Positions 51,103 to 64,000 are shown, counted from the stretch's first letter. The stretch: 64,000 bases of DNA from Serinus canaria (GCF_022539315.1 NC_066316.1:95784179-95848178); one strand, 5' to 3'. A program made the numbers and translations. Notes: generated by a model from the sequence alone, not told the origin.

Positions 51103-53796
51103 AGAGGGGCATAAGCATTTTGACACTCTATTAAAGAGTACTGAAAAAGTTCACAGAAATGTCTTTCCACAGAATAGGGCCCTTATCTGAACAAATTTTG
51201 CCTCCTATTTTAGGACCTGTCTATTCATTAAGGTCAAACTGTGTGCTTGGATCACCAGAGGGAGACTTTCTTGTAATGCATGAGTTCCTCTGTAAAGCTG
51301 CTGAAGCCATAGCTACCAGACTCCAGAGACCTTCCGGGGGGGAAAAAATACATAAGAGTTAAAGTGTTAGATAAACAAAACTGTTCAATGAAGAAAAGTC
51401 TTCACAGAGAAGTTGGCCTCCGACACACCAGAAAGCCTGGAAATATGTAAACTGACTCTGAACAAGCTACATGCAGTCTGCAAGATAAACCTGACCTTGC
51501 TCTGTAGGCTGAGTCTGCACCAACGGAGTGGCTGGCAGCTCGGTGTCTCCCTTCACATCAGTACCTCCCAGCCATATTTTCCTTGTTAATAAAAAAGAGA
51601 AGGAAACAGGCTAGAGTCAGACTGCATCAAGATTAAAGGTTTTAAAAATACCCCTAGGATGTTTACAAAGTCAGTGAGATCCTCAGTGACTGGAGAGATT
51701 TATTAATGGTGCCTTCATCCAAGTCCATCCTTGAAGGCTATATCCAGGTCAATCAGCAGTTCCAATGGATAGCGATTAAGGATAAAGGGATACAAGATTT
51801 TTTTAATAAAAACATAGAATATTCTGAAATTAAATTTTAATATGGACAAATATAAAGAAAATTTCTGTTATGATTGCCTTCTGCCTGTTTTGAAATGCAG
51901 AAACTAACTTTTTTAGCTGACATGCTTTTAGAATTAACTTAATTCTACTTCCGCATTTATGCTTTTCTTGCCATATTGTTTGGCAAATGAAAAATTATTC
52001 AATTTTCGAAGTCACAGGATTGCTATCAAAGTGCAAGATTCCTTGATCACAAGGAAGACCGGGGATGGTGAGAACTTACCTCACAAAGGTGCAGGAGCTA
52101 GGTTATCAGTTGCTGCCTTCACAGCCTGGGTTTGGCAGAAAATTCACCCATGACAAACTTTGACTACCATCTTTCTAGAAAATAACAGAAAATAAAAGAG
52201 GACCCCAAACTGAAAATTGCTTTTGAACACTCTTAAAAGTTGTTCGTTTAATATCTCCAAAAGGGATATTCATAACTACCATGGAAGAGACTGGGTTGGA
52301 CTGGAGGGTGTTTCAGTGAGTTGGCATAGATAATAATAAAATTTAACAATTTTGTTTTTTGATTGTTTGAATGGTCCCAAGCTTGGTCCTGGGCCAGGCT
52401 GATCTGCACAGTCCCAAACTAATGTTGGGCACAGAATAGTGCCTAACACAGGCAGGGACCATTTCCAACAGAGAGTTTTACTGTTGGTATCTGAATGTTA
52501 ATGTCTTTTTTTCTTGGTTAATGTCATCTTTCCCTCTTTAAATTGCCATCAGGCTTTAAAGGAATATAGTGCTCAAGAATTTTTTTAAAGGTGGTTTCTT
52601 TAGGAAACTACTCTGGAAATATGGACTCTCAGCTGGGAGTCTATATTAGCACATAGAATAGTTGCATGTATGAATATCAGACCATGAATTAGATGTTTCA
52701 GTGTCCAATGCACACCTAACATTCACGTCTCAACAAATTATTTATGAAATTTGGCTAATGGTTTCATTCATTTTAATTTTTAATTTGGCCTCTGTGGTAG
52801 TCTTAAAAGCACAGTACAATTGGACATCCAGGGAAAGATGCTAACAAGAGATAACTTTGCTAGATACTTTTGCAAACTAATTGAATAGTTAAAACATATC
52901 ACAAACATGAATGACTTCTAACTGCATTCAACTTCTTCCTTATATTATTTATAAATAATTATCTTTGTCCAGAGAACTCACAGGACAAAATCAAATGGAA
53001 ATGTGATTATCTTATTTTAAAACTCTAATGCTTGTATGCACATTTATTTTTTCTGGAACCACTGTGAGTTCTATCAGAAGGTTTGGATATATTAAAGAAA
53101 CGAATTTTTCTGTGATCACTGTGCAAGCTCTTTCTTAACTCAGTGTAAGTGTGAATAAAAACTTGTTGGAAAGCTAAAAAGTTACCCTAATTAATCCCTT
53201 AGAGTACAATTAGTAGAGTTGGGGATATAAAATTTAAACCTCCCAGGTGGGTTTTTGTATAAGAGTCTCATAGAGCACTAATAAAAGTACTATACTTCTC
53301 CTAAGAGCTAATGCACTTATAAAACAACCAGAGCATAAAATATTTGTGTAATAATCAGGAGAATGAAGCAGAAGACTGTTTAAATAAATACCACTTGTCA
53401 AGGAGAATAGATTCTTAGAACAGTTCTCTCTCTTAACATTTCTAGTTTTTATGCTTTATGACTCTCTTTTACAAGGCATGATCATTTTTTATTGTTTGCT
53501 TGTCTGGTTTGGTTTTCAGAGACAGTGAATTAAATTTGCATTTGGACAGACATGTGTGATGGATTTAGTGAGACTACTAATATTTTCCAAGTTAATCTGA
53601 GTTGTTTCCAAACTGAAGTCAAATTACAACTGGTGACAAAAAAATTTGTTTGATTATTTTTTTTAAAATAGCTTGCATTCAAGTGGAAATTTCCAAGAGA
53701 AAATGCAAAATAAAAAAACAAACCAACAACAGCAACCACCAAAAATCTACACACCCACAACTTCCAATGACACTTACCTGTGGATTTGGGAAACAT
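51103..53796. other. unique noncoding DNA
   Basis: No gene recognised. The stretch 51400-51600 is less AT-rich and contains short GC-containing words, but I cannot assign it. The 53706-53760 end grades into the A/C-rich tract. Confidence 0.5.
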
Positions 53797-53882
53797 AAAA
53801 AAAACCCCCAAAAAAACAAAACAAAACAAAACAAACCAAACCAAACCAAAACAAAACAAAACAAAAAACCACAAAGAAAAAA
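53797..53882 (+). repeat. A/C-rich tract with (AAAAC)n units
   Basis: Poly(A), CCCCC and poly(A) are followed by AAAAC and AAACC pentamers. It is the reverse complement in style of the tract at 50964-51102, about 2.7 kb away. Confidence 0.93.
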
Positions 53883-56814
53883 GATTTAAACTCTTTAGCT
53901 ATCTTTAGCTATACTTGATCTCAAAATTAGCAAAGGCAATTAAAACATGTCTTAACCTTCTTTATGCATAGAGTACAGGAGAGGAACACAGACACTAGAC
54001 ACATTTACAGACATAACAGTCCAAGAATTTGGCTACTTAGATATACTTACCTGTTCAATTAAGAAAAAGGTTTGTGCAACTTAGAGCTGGTGATGAAGAT
54101 GAATGTAAGCATGGATGGGAACTTGCCTCCTGTGAGTTTTTCATGTCCCTCTGTTCGACCAGTGTAAGACTCTGCTCTCCCAGAATTATCCTGCCTGTTG
54201 GCCATCTCCTCCTGCGATGTCCTGCAGAATTCCAACGTGCTTCTTTTGACAGTAGCCACTGCCTGGAACTTCCATCATTGCAGGAGGATGTAAAGGCTCG
54301 TTTTTCTCAGCCTTTCAGGTTGAATGTAGCATGACCCAACACAAGTGACCACCAACAGTCTTTGGGAAATATATTCAGAAAGCTTAAGGCTTTCTTTGAA
54401 AGCCTCCAAACAATTAATTGTTGAATGTTAATTATTGAATGGCTCCTAGTTTAGACAGCAACTCCAAATACCTATTTTACTCTAGCACTCAGAAGGTCTT
54501 TTCTGTCAAACATCCAGAGCAAAGACATCTGAAGACATCAGATTAAGTTTAAAAGGTTGCAGAATATATTTTTTGTCTGTCACACAGACACACAATCAAC
54601 AATGAACCGGCAGAGGTGGATGTGTGTGTATTTTGACCCTCAAAACATCCAGTTGTGATATTTTTTTGATTCTAGGTATCAAAGAAGAAGTGGTTCTTGT
54701 ATTTTCTCATATAATTAATTAAATTTTGCTGCTCCAAATTAGCATTGCAGAAGAAAAGCTGAGGCATTTTTACTTATTCTCAGCATTTTGAGTGAAGGGC
54801 TCCTACCAAGAAAGAGAAGGGAATTTAAAGTAGAAAAGTGATATTTATCATGAAAACTAAGACTAGAGAGAAAAGGCTTACCATGAACTATGATCTATGA
54901 TCAGTCATAATACTGCATTTTAAATGCCTTTTTTTTTCTTTTTTAATTTTGGGTTGGGAAAGCGGCTAAATTTTAACCATCAAAAATTTACCTAAGTTCA
55001 TTGATAGCAGACCTGATAATTTCATATTAATATATCAAGAAGGTATACTTCAAAAATAAATGGTGCTTCTTTCAAGTGAGATTGGGAACAGTATTAACAG
55101 TTATAAGCCTCAAAAATATTGTGTTCTGAAAAAGAAGCAGCTTGGACAGCATGTGCAAATGGTTTAGATATTCAACTTCTTCCAGGGTACCCTTAGTACT
55201 TGCTTAAACCTACTTGCAAAAAGCAGTCTAAAATTGTCAGGGTGTCTCAGTGAGCTTTTCTAAAATTGTGGTAGATTTTGTAGAACTGATTTTAAACAAA
55301 TCATGTTTTGGACTTCAGTCTTGTTTCTGAATTTGCTTGCTCAGGTACAAATGTTATGGCTCACAACTGTGCCTGCAGAAACAGCAGGCAAGAGTCTCTA
55401 AGGGGCTCCACCCTGGGTTTTTCCTGCAAATGTAAAATTTGCCTGTGCTGTCGAAGTCTGCATCAGCAGTTTTTGCAGACAAGACAGTCTCAGCAATGAC
55501 ATAAAAACTGGTAATTATGGGCAACTGAGTCATATCCTTCCTATGTAAACCGGCCTTAAACTTCCTTGGACTGAAGTTCACGCACTGCAACCTGAGGTGG
55601 CACAAAATGAGGCCATATGGGATGTGATCCCTATTCCCTTATGCACCAACTCTGCATAGACCATGAAATGATGTATAGGCATTTTGTAATGATTGTGCCT
55701 GAAGAGTGTGGGTTTGAGGTTGCAGCAGTGATCATTGCTGGTACATGATTTCCAGAAGATGTGGTAAACTTGCAAAAAAGCTTATGTAAGTTAAAATATC
55801 CTGCAATAGTTCTGGGTAATCAAATCTTTGTACTTCTGCCTACTGATTTGCTCAAGGAGAAAACTAAAAGCAAAACATTTGACATATTGTCTACTTTTCC
55901 TGAGAGATGACTCTTACAGAAGCAGGGTGCTGGCTAATGCCCTGATATTGATTCATGGATCTACTGCATGGCTCTGTAATTTTAAAATGCTTTGACAGCT
56001 GTCACAGGTCAAGGATCTGTCTATTACCTGGCAAAGATGGGTGTAGACTACACAACTAGAAGCTGTTTTTCTAAGTTGCCTACTGTTCTACTTCATAAAT
56101 GATTCTTGCTACCTTTTCATTTAAAGTCTTACAGGTGCAAGGTTTTGCTGCCAAAAGAAATCCCCTAAGGCTTAACAAGAAGTAAAGTGGAGAGTTTTTA
56201 ATGCTGTGATTATTTAGTGAGCTGCTGCTGAGTTTTCTGTCATCATTACTTTAGCTTTCTCTCCTTGGCATGTTTTGGCAATGGTAGAAATAATGTCTAA
56301 ATATAGGAACATCCAGAGGCTGGGGTTGTGTTACTGCCAGAGCAGCAGCAGGAGCAGCAACAACAGGCTATTGAAAGTTCTCAGGATTTGCTGAGAGATG
56401 GCAGAAGGGAGAAGAGCAGACAACTCTTCTTTCTTCCTTCACATTTTTAATAAATCTGTCCTAGGTAATAATAAAACAAGCCAATGAGCAGTAACATTGA
56501 CCATCGTTTATATTTGTCTGCATTTTTAGCAGGGATGTCACCTCACAAAGTTGTGATCATCCTTTCAGACCAAGCTTAGACATGGGTTTTGGTTCCTGGG
56601 GAGGACATAGCTTAGCCATGGAGAAACAAGATATGCTCTGACAGGACAATAGAATAATATGTCTGGCCTTTTATTTCTGGTACAGATGCAGCCTTGGAAG
56701 GTACCAAATGGCATAGGATTTTTTTTTTTTTTTGCTATTTCATGCCCTGCAAATGACTTCTCTCCATTAAACTCTGCCACAAAGGTTCATTCTAGTTTTC
56801 TGGTATAAGGGAAC
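53883..56814. other. unique noncoding DNA
   Basis: No gene recognised. The overlapping open frames at 54059-54334 and 55308-55605 lie in less AT-rich stretches, but neither has a recognisable domain. A poly(T) run lies at about 56720-56733. Confidence 0.5.
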
Positions 56815-57136
56815 ACAAAGAGGTGAAGATCTTTCAGTAGTGAGGAAAGGGGAGGAGAAGCAACAGCTAATTTTATTCTTTGATTTACCTTATATTTTGA
56901 ACATACATGGACATCTCATCCTGTGTAAAGGCTTTTCAGCTTAGGATGGTGATGGAAATAGCCTTAGATAGCAACCTACTTTGAGTGGCAGTGTACAGAA
57001 TAAGACTTCTGTCACAGCTGTCTTGCAGTGCTGAAAGTTCAGGGTAGAAGGATACCAGCAATGCATGACAGGGATGGTATGAAGTTTAACACAATAAAGT
57101 TTTCCTCTTAGCACTTAAAAAAAAAAAAAAAAAAAA
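56815..57136 (+). other. possible poly(A)-tailed retrocopy end
   Basis: AATAAA (57093-57098) is followed 18 bases later by 20 A residues (57117-57136), the spacing of a polyadenylated RNA 3' end fixed in DNA. The 8-mer AAGGGAAC occurs at 56807-56814 and again at 57135-57142, which could be a short target-site duplication. I do not recognise the source RNA, and the open frames inside are trivial. The left boundary depends entirely on the 8-mer. Confidence 0.35.
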
Positions 57137-60100
57137 GGGAACTTGTAACCATAAAAATACATTGTAATCAAGCATATGAAGATTAGGATTTGTCTTTAGA
57201 TTTTGTAGATCTTGAATACATTAAATTTCTCTATGGGGTCATATAGCATCTTTTCCACAGGATCCCTCTCTTTTCTGCTCAGTAGAGCTGTACAAGTGAG
57301 CAAATGAGTTGTCTACATGAGAAAGAAGTCTGATATTTCTTAACTTTTGAATTATTCAAGTTGCAAACATTCATCACAAATTATTTTACTTTACAGTATC
57401 ATTTTCTGTACACAGTCTTTATACATCGGTTAAATACAGTGATCCTGCTTAAGAAACAGCTTTTAAAGGGATATAAATTAGATTTTCTTCACTTTAAGTC
57501 TCACTTACTCCATCTCTACCCCTGTGTTAAGGAGTCTCAGTCTAAATGGCATGCTGAGGAGATATAGAGAAATGGAAATTAAGTAACCAATCTCTTTTAT
57601 GCTACACCTCCTTCCAGCTTCTAAGCATGTAAATTATAATGAGATTACCTTTCACATCAGTAAAATTGCTGTAATTAGACCAAAGTGACTGCAAGCAAGC
57701 CTGAGTCACAGTCCCTCATACACTGCTTCTTAATTTGGCCCACTTTCAAATTTATCTGATCATCACATTTAAGCTTCATATCATTACACCTAGACACTGC
57801 ACAAGAGCTACAAAAAAGGCTGAACCATACATAAGCTTTCAACTGTGTTTGCCCTTAGCTGTAGAGAAACAACTCTTTCTCTTCCCCACACAAGGGGTAG
57901 CAGAGGTACAGATTAGGTAATACTGTGGCCTTGGTAATAGAGCCCAAAAAAGATTTAGTGACCATATTTTAAAAGTAAAAATAAATAAATTGTGAGTTGT
58001 AGGACCACAAGAAAATACTTTGTCCTAAGAAAACAAAAGAATGTCAAGTATTCTGCTTTTCTGCTGCCTTTTGCTATGCTGATGGATCTATTGTACATTG
58101 TCCTGGAGACAGACTCAATGAATGATGTGAGCTACAGAAGGGCTCCCCAAAGTGTTTGTGTTTTGTTTGGGTAATTTCATTTTTCTGGTTTATAATGTGT
58201 TCCTACAAAGAAGTGCACTGGGATGGGCAGATGTCACAATGGAGGGAGGGTAGTGGTTAAAGTAGTTTATTGCTAAGTAAAAAAACCCCAAGAATTCAGA
58301 ACAATGAAATTTATTCTCCAGAATTGTACCCTGTCCTCAAAGATTTGCAAACTTAGTTCATTGCTGAGGTCCATGCGATGTTTTTTTCTCTTTAGTCAAT
58401 TCTTGCTTCTTTAGGGTTGGTTTGCTCAGAGAAGGTCTGATTTAGCCAGTGTAAAAAGTGGAGATGTGCAGGTGTGATGCCTGGCAGCCTAGGTGACCTT
58501 ACTTGCCTATGAAAACATCGGGGTCTCTCTGGACTTCACGGTTTTACATTTTTGAACCAACACATTTGAAATTCTATTTAGTGACCTAACTCATCCTTTT
58601 GTATTCCAATCCAAGTTCTTGGTTCAGTATTTCAAAATACAACAGTGTACACTCCGACCAAACATAATACTGAATCAGAAACTCTAAGATACAGCCATCC
58701 TTTCCAAACTGGAATACTCCTGATTTACTTCAGTTTGTTTTGCATCAGTTCTTGAGTGTGCTACTGTCTCTAATGCAAAAAAACCCCTTTTCTCCAACCA
58801 ACTTTTTGGAAGGGTAAATATGTAACTTGAAAAAAGCCCAAATACAGAATCTTCAAAGTTCACCAAGGCTTCTTTATGTGTTGATATTTATTTAAATCTG
58901 AATCCTTTTGGATTAATAGTATGATTCTAAAACATAATTTATCCTAATTCTTTTACAATTCTTAATTCTTAAGAATTCTTAATTCTTTTAGCAAAAATGC
59001 TGAATTGTCTCTCAGTGATACCACTATATTCACATTTCTGTGTTGAAGAAATTGTTTCAATTTGCTAAGACTATTTTTGCCAGATTCAGGCATTCATGTT
59101 CTCTTTTAAGCCAGAATCTGTTTTTTTGTTGATTTAAAATAGGGATTTGGATAGTTTACTGACTAATTATAATTTAGACCAGTACTGCTCACCGTTTTAT
59201 GATCTCAAATCTCTCAAGATAGTTTTTCTTTTTTATTTTCTTTTGACTTTGATACGAAAAAGGGTTTTTTTTAATGATTGATAACATGTGTGTACTGATA
59301 TGCGTGCTTTGCAACACGTATAGCAGCTGCCTTGAAATATAGTGTGAAGAACACAAGTTCGTGGTGGACAACATGTGACAAGAAATTCAATTTTGAGCTG
59401 CCTTTTAAGTGCATGAGGGAGAAATGAGGACCTCTGAATTTAGCAATCCCAGAGCCTCTAATAGGTGCTAGAAAAAATGATACTAATTAAAATTAACTAT
59501 GCTCCTTGCCAAGTGGGGGGAAGCATATGACTGCACATTAGTCAGGAAATGGATGATTGTGTACGTTAAAGGCTTCCCTTCTATTTCCATCTCTGTGGAC
59601 TGATTTTGCATTGGAGTAGCTCTATTGCCTGGGTTGGAAAAACGTGATTTTCACTGACACAGTCTTACATGGGTGAATATCACAAATAACACCTGAATAC
59701 TCCAGTCCTTTGGAAACATAAGTGGGAACTTTTCTGTGACAGTACAGCTGCACTACTGTAAAAACAGCACTTAGAGGTCTGGCACTTATTTGCCTATAAA
59801 ACCCTTGCAATTCTCTTGCCTGAAAAGCAGGGTGTTTTCTCTATTGCCTTCCTGTTTTTTCTGCTGCAACACAGGGAAATTTCTGGAAACAATACAGTGC
59901 AGAAACTGAAGATCCAAGCAGCACAGGTTTTAAGAGAAATGAATAGTTCCTCTTTTCATTTATATTTGCAAATACATATCCTCAGAAGAGAGCAAGGGGA
60001 AAGGAGAGAGATGATGTCTTCCAGATGACAGCTTTCTGGATGGAATCTAAAGTCTGAAGCACAAGAAAATTTTCATTAACATTCAGATTGCATGTCATTT

Positions 60101-60189
60101 TGATTCACACTCCCTAAGCAAGTTAATTTGGGCTGCAGCCAACCTTTTTACAGTGTGATGACAACACAACAAGCTTCACCGCCTCTTTT
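57137..60189. other. unique noncoding DNA
   Basis: No gene or repeat recognised. An AATTCTT-rich palindromic patch lies at 58948-58988. The block 59400-59590 has a mixed, non-repetitive composition with TAAT-containing words; see findings. Confidence 0.5.
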
Positions 60190-60409
60190 CATTGCTAATG
60201 ATTCCTTGAGTGACAGCCGCGGTCTCCGCGCGCGGCACGACTCTTCACCCTGCAGCGACCCGCAGTGCCAGAGCTGCCTCTGCCCTTGGCCCCCGCTGGG
60301 CCCTCTGCAGCAAGGACATTCTGCCATGTCAGGACGACAGCAAAAAGGGGGAAGGTCTGCTCAGGACTGCACTCAGACAATCCTGCGCTTTCTCTGGGTG
60401 TTGCTGAGG
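60190..60409. promoter_or_regulatory. small CpG-rich patch
   Basis: Roughly ten CpG dinucleotides fall within about 55 bases (60215-60270, including CCGCGG and CGCGCG) in a window where CpG is otherwise rare. The GC-rich character continues to about 60310. It stands directly upstream of a TATA box. CpG retention usually means low germline methylation, as at promoters, or a recent insertion. I found no identifiable coding exon next to it. Confidence 0.5.
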
Positions 60410-60417
60410 TATAAAAG
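60410..60417 (+). promoter_or_regulatory. TATA box candidate
   Basis: TATAAAAG in the context GAGG-TATAAAAG-CCGCAG is a consensus TATA box with GC-rich flanks. A start site would be expected about 25-32 bases downstream, near 60440. The open frame from 60423 (79 codons) has no recognisable product. Either a real promoter (perhaps noncoding) or the U3 region of an unrecognised LTR would fit. Confidence 0.45.
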
Positions 60418-63400
60418 CCGCAGTGGGTCATCTGATCTGCTCCCAGTGCCTCCACCCTTTCAAACTAAACAAGAAAAGGACAAAGCAAAAAAAAAATCTT
60501 CACCTCAACACTGGCTTCTTTGTTAAAACTGTAACTGTGACTTGCTTCCCTCACAAAAGGAACTATGGAAGCTTAACACTCACCAAATATTGCAAATTGT
60601 TGATTGTAACTTCAGGCTTTACTAGCATGGGAAATATTTTACCCACTCGCTCTCGTGTGTAGGTGCTATAATGTCGGATCTATTTCAATCCCTTGCCTCT
60701 ATGGCATCAGTTTATTCTGGGGTCTCCTCAGCTGTCTATGTAAAGGGTAGTTATTCTAATAATTCTTGAACTCACATTCATAAAGCATAGGGAATGCTTT
60801 GAAAATCCTAAATATATGATTGCTTGTTGAGAAAAGCTGGGCATCATCTTATCAGAGTTTGGGAAGTTTAAATGTATGTGTCAGTTATAAAGAACTCTGT
60901 AAAACTATCCCTCAAGGGACTGAGTCTTACTGGAGAGCTGCTGCAGTACCCTCAAAGTCAGTGGAAATGTATGAGCTGTTTAGGATCTTTGGATTGATTA
61001 CATATCTCTAATGGCCCCCAAATCTCATTAATTTCAATGGAACAATACTGTAAGCATGAAAAGAAAGTCTCTAGATCTGCAAATATTCAATGCCATGGGG
61101 GAATATATGCTTAGATGATCATTTTTCAACTGTGTTGAGAGTTCTGGTGACATGAATAGAGACTTCACTAGAGCTCCAGCAAAAGAGTGATGAAATAAGG
61201 AATATGTTCACACTCATAGCATTGGTAAAAATGAAAAACACTTGTTTAAGAGTCTTCTCCCTGAAGTTCTCATTGGTTGTGCTACTACTGAGACCTAAAT
61301 ATGACTTGTTTACTAGTAAGCCAAGTGTATTTTAACTTATTCTCTGGCCCTAAAAATAATTGCTTTATTACTAAAGTCCATCCTATTTTAGCTTCCACAA
61401 TATGAGTAATATGAATATCCCTGCTAAACATGGTCCTTGGACCGTGCTTAACTCACCATATGTGCCAAAGAAGAGGGTGCAAATAGTCCAAAAAAATGTG
61501 AGGTGACACTCTAACAATTTAAGCATACAAAAAAAAAAAAGAATTCCAGTACTCATAGGGATATTGGTAATGGAATTTTGTTGTGTATATGTGTGTGTAT
61601 ACATACATGCAGAGGTGTATCAGTATAAAGATGAAAGCAATGAGGAGACTAGAAAGATATTTTTAAAGGTGAGGACAATGTGCATGTTTTGGTTGAGTGT
61701 GATGCCTGAGGGATCTCTTCTACTTGTTAGGGATTATCAGCCCTCCTGTGTCTGTGGAAGCATCCCAAGCTTCTGATATGCTGTCAGTAATAGACCGACA
61801 ACCAGACCATTTTTTCCTCTGGTTGCTGTTACTATGAATTTCCCTAATGGCATGACTGGTTTCACAGGTTACAGGCATCTTTAGAAGCTGTGTCTGTGTG
61901 CTTATAAAAGCAAGGGACTAAGTATTATGTGGAACACCCACATGAACTACCTGGGAGGTCCACTGAGAGCCAAGGACTTGTATTTAAGTATAAAAATACC
62001 TTGAGCTCTGACTTTGTAAATACAGGCAAATGAAAGAGCAGTGGAGACTCATGAGATCAAATTTTTGCCATGTGGAACACAATCATGTTTCAGAACCTTT
62101 GCCTTTCCAAGTGAGACGGTGCTGCCATCCTTCTGCCTTTGCTTCTTTTATATCTGGCAATAACAGCAGGATGTTTTGGCTTAATACCTGGAGTAAGAAG
62201 CAAAGGTGGAGCAGCTCCAGTGTCAACATCCAGAGGCAGATTCAGCACTCAGAATTGCTACAATTTATAGTCCTTTCTAGCACAAAGCAAGATCTGTGGA
62301 GCAGCTGATTATACATTATATTTCTGTCATAAAATACTAACCATAAAAATACTCTTTTAATAGTGAATGAAAGATATTGTTTTGCATGTAATAAGAATTG
62401 TGTTTTATTTGCAGTTGAGGAAGGAAGGGCAGAAAGGAGTAGTTTGGACATTTTCACCGATCCTAGGCAAGGTCATGATTGTTCCGCATATAATATCTGC
62501 TAGGTAAAAGTGACTATTCTTACTACATTTGGCCCTGCTCCAGCCTTTGCTGTACAGTTTTCTTATTTAGAATTTGAGGTTTAATTTTGCATCTTCTTTG
62601 CAGTTTCCTTTTTGATGCAAATATGCAGAAGCCATTTCTGTGTGCACAAGAATTTTAGCATAATAAAAGTCAATAGGGTGAATCTCTAGTTACTAAACAG
62701 ACCTCAGATTTTATCCATTTCATATCAGGATCTGACGGGTGGATTACTTAAAAATGCACTTATTAAGTCTGACCTACTTTTTAATCTTCAATATTTCACA
62801 TGGTTTCTTTACAATGTGGGGAGCTCCAGGATCTGCATGCTCCTGCATACTCAGGTTGCTTTAGTCAGTACAGGGAAAAAACGTTCCTTTGCAGTAGGAA
62901 ATATGTCTCAGTAGACTGTCCCAGGGCTGGAAACTGGCAGTTCCTCAGTTCCAATTTTGTTGTTAATCCTGTCTTAGGAGGGTTGGTCATCTTTTCTGAA
63001 TCTTTCTATTTGCAAACTTTGTGTTTCAAGTGCTTATATTTGCAATTGTGCTTAGAAAAACTGACTGTGGGTGATGCTGTCATGCTCAAGCGCTTCTCAA
63101 ACCAAAAATGTGTGGAAACTGATTTACTGTTATCTCAAAATAGTAGCAGCTTTCATAAGTCTTACAAAAAATAATTACAGTATGAATGAGACAAGTACTA
63201 GAATTATTGAGAGAGGAAATTAATATTGGCAGTCCTCTGCCTTCTTATTAAAAATCAAACAGAAGTAATAACCAAAATTTATAAAGTGTGACTAGAAAAA
63301 GGAAAACAGTAATCAAAATTAAAGACAGTGATAAGTATTTAAGGTGATGAAATAACAAATAAAAGAAAGAAAAGAGAGACAAGATTGCTTGCCTAAATGT

Positions 63401-64000
63401 GATGCAAAAGCAAAGTTCAGCAAAAGAGTATGCTAATTTGAGATGTGTCTTAAGACATTTCAGTAATAGGAAAATAGCACCTCTTAAACAAAATACATTT
63501 TCAAGCACTTAAGCCTGTACATTTTTAAGCACTATGAATTATATCACTTTTACCTAAAGACTGAAAGACTCTTACTGGATTTATGCATTCCACAATGACA
63601 GTAGCTGATGCAATGTTGCTTCTCCTTTAATCAAAAATTATTATAGAATGATAGTCTGTACTAGTAATGAACAGATGGAGAAAACATTTTTGGAATTTAG
63701 TTTGAAAGAATATAGCCAAGATGCCTCTATATATGAGATCTGTGGTTTACCAGTGTAGACACTTCAGAGGAGCAAATTTCAAATTTTCACACACAAGCTA
63801 TATTTGTTGAAACCATTTCTTGAAGTCTTAGACAATCCAAGATTACCATATATGCATGCTTAGTACAAGCATATATGTGTTTGAGATATAATCCCATTAC
63901 AATCCTTGAAACCAGCAGTGGTTTTATAAAATGGAAAAAAGACCCTTACTTTGTTCACTACAGCTCATCTTTCTTTGTCTTACATATACTCCCTGGTGCT
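60418..64000. other. unique noncoding DNA
   Basis: No gene or mobile element recognised. Minor features are an A run at about 61530-61541, an 8-bp inverted repeat (CAACCAGA and TCTGGTTG, about 61799-61827), and an inverted repeat of CATATATGC type at about 63848-63876. The 124-codon open frame at 62800-63174 has no recognisable domain. Confidence 0.5.

Noticed and set aside
50931..51170. Lys/Thr/Gln-rich protein on the minus strand
   Set aside because: It is a translation of the T/G-rich low-complexity tract.

Overview
The window reads as vertebrate nuclear DNA, most likely from a bird. It is AT-rich and CpG-poor. All the recognisable interspersed repeats are CR1 LINE fragments and LTRs of kinds typical of avian genomes. 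I recognised no SINE or L1 of mammalian type. The exact species, and whether it is a songbird, cannot be settled from the sequence by eye. I found no convincing protein-coding exon, tRNA, rRNA or snRNA gene, and no CRISPR array or bacterial feature. The best description is a gene desert or the inside of a very large intron.

Layout: 1-4030 is unique noncoding DNA with a small repeat and a 22-bp palindrome. About 4030-4850 is a very old CR1 copy (minus strand). 6890-8222 is a CR1 ORF2 segment (plus strand) with a destroyed reverse transcriptase, unusually lacking its 3' end. 13132-13340 is a 5' fragment of an ERVL-like LTR. 15344-16500 is a CR1 (minus strand) with its true 3' end at 15344. 16500-29311 is mostly unique, with microsatellites and hairpins. 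29312-30428 is a near-complete solo LTR with a probable 5-bp target-site duplication, followed at 30536-30769 by a long CCCTT pentanucleotide array. 38349-39868 is a second LTR of that family, split by a different LTR at 38618-39204 (LTR within LTR). 45165-45922 and 46655-46996 are two more CR1 3' ends (plus strand) from different subfamilies. 46997-60180 is mostly unique, with T/G-rich and A/C-rich tracts and a possible poly(A) retrocopy end near 57136. 60190-60420 is a small CpG-rich patch followed by a good TATA box, the only promoter-like site I saw. The rest to 64000 is unique noncoding DNA.

No genes act together here. The history is one of repeated CR1 and retroviral LTR insertion at different times, followed by decay. 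I did not find a new biological system. The most useful leads are the nested LTR pair, the CCCTT/AAGGG array, the CpG/TATA patch, and the poly(A)-tailed segment, since poly(A) retrocopies are rare in birds.
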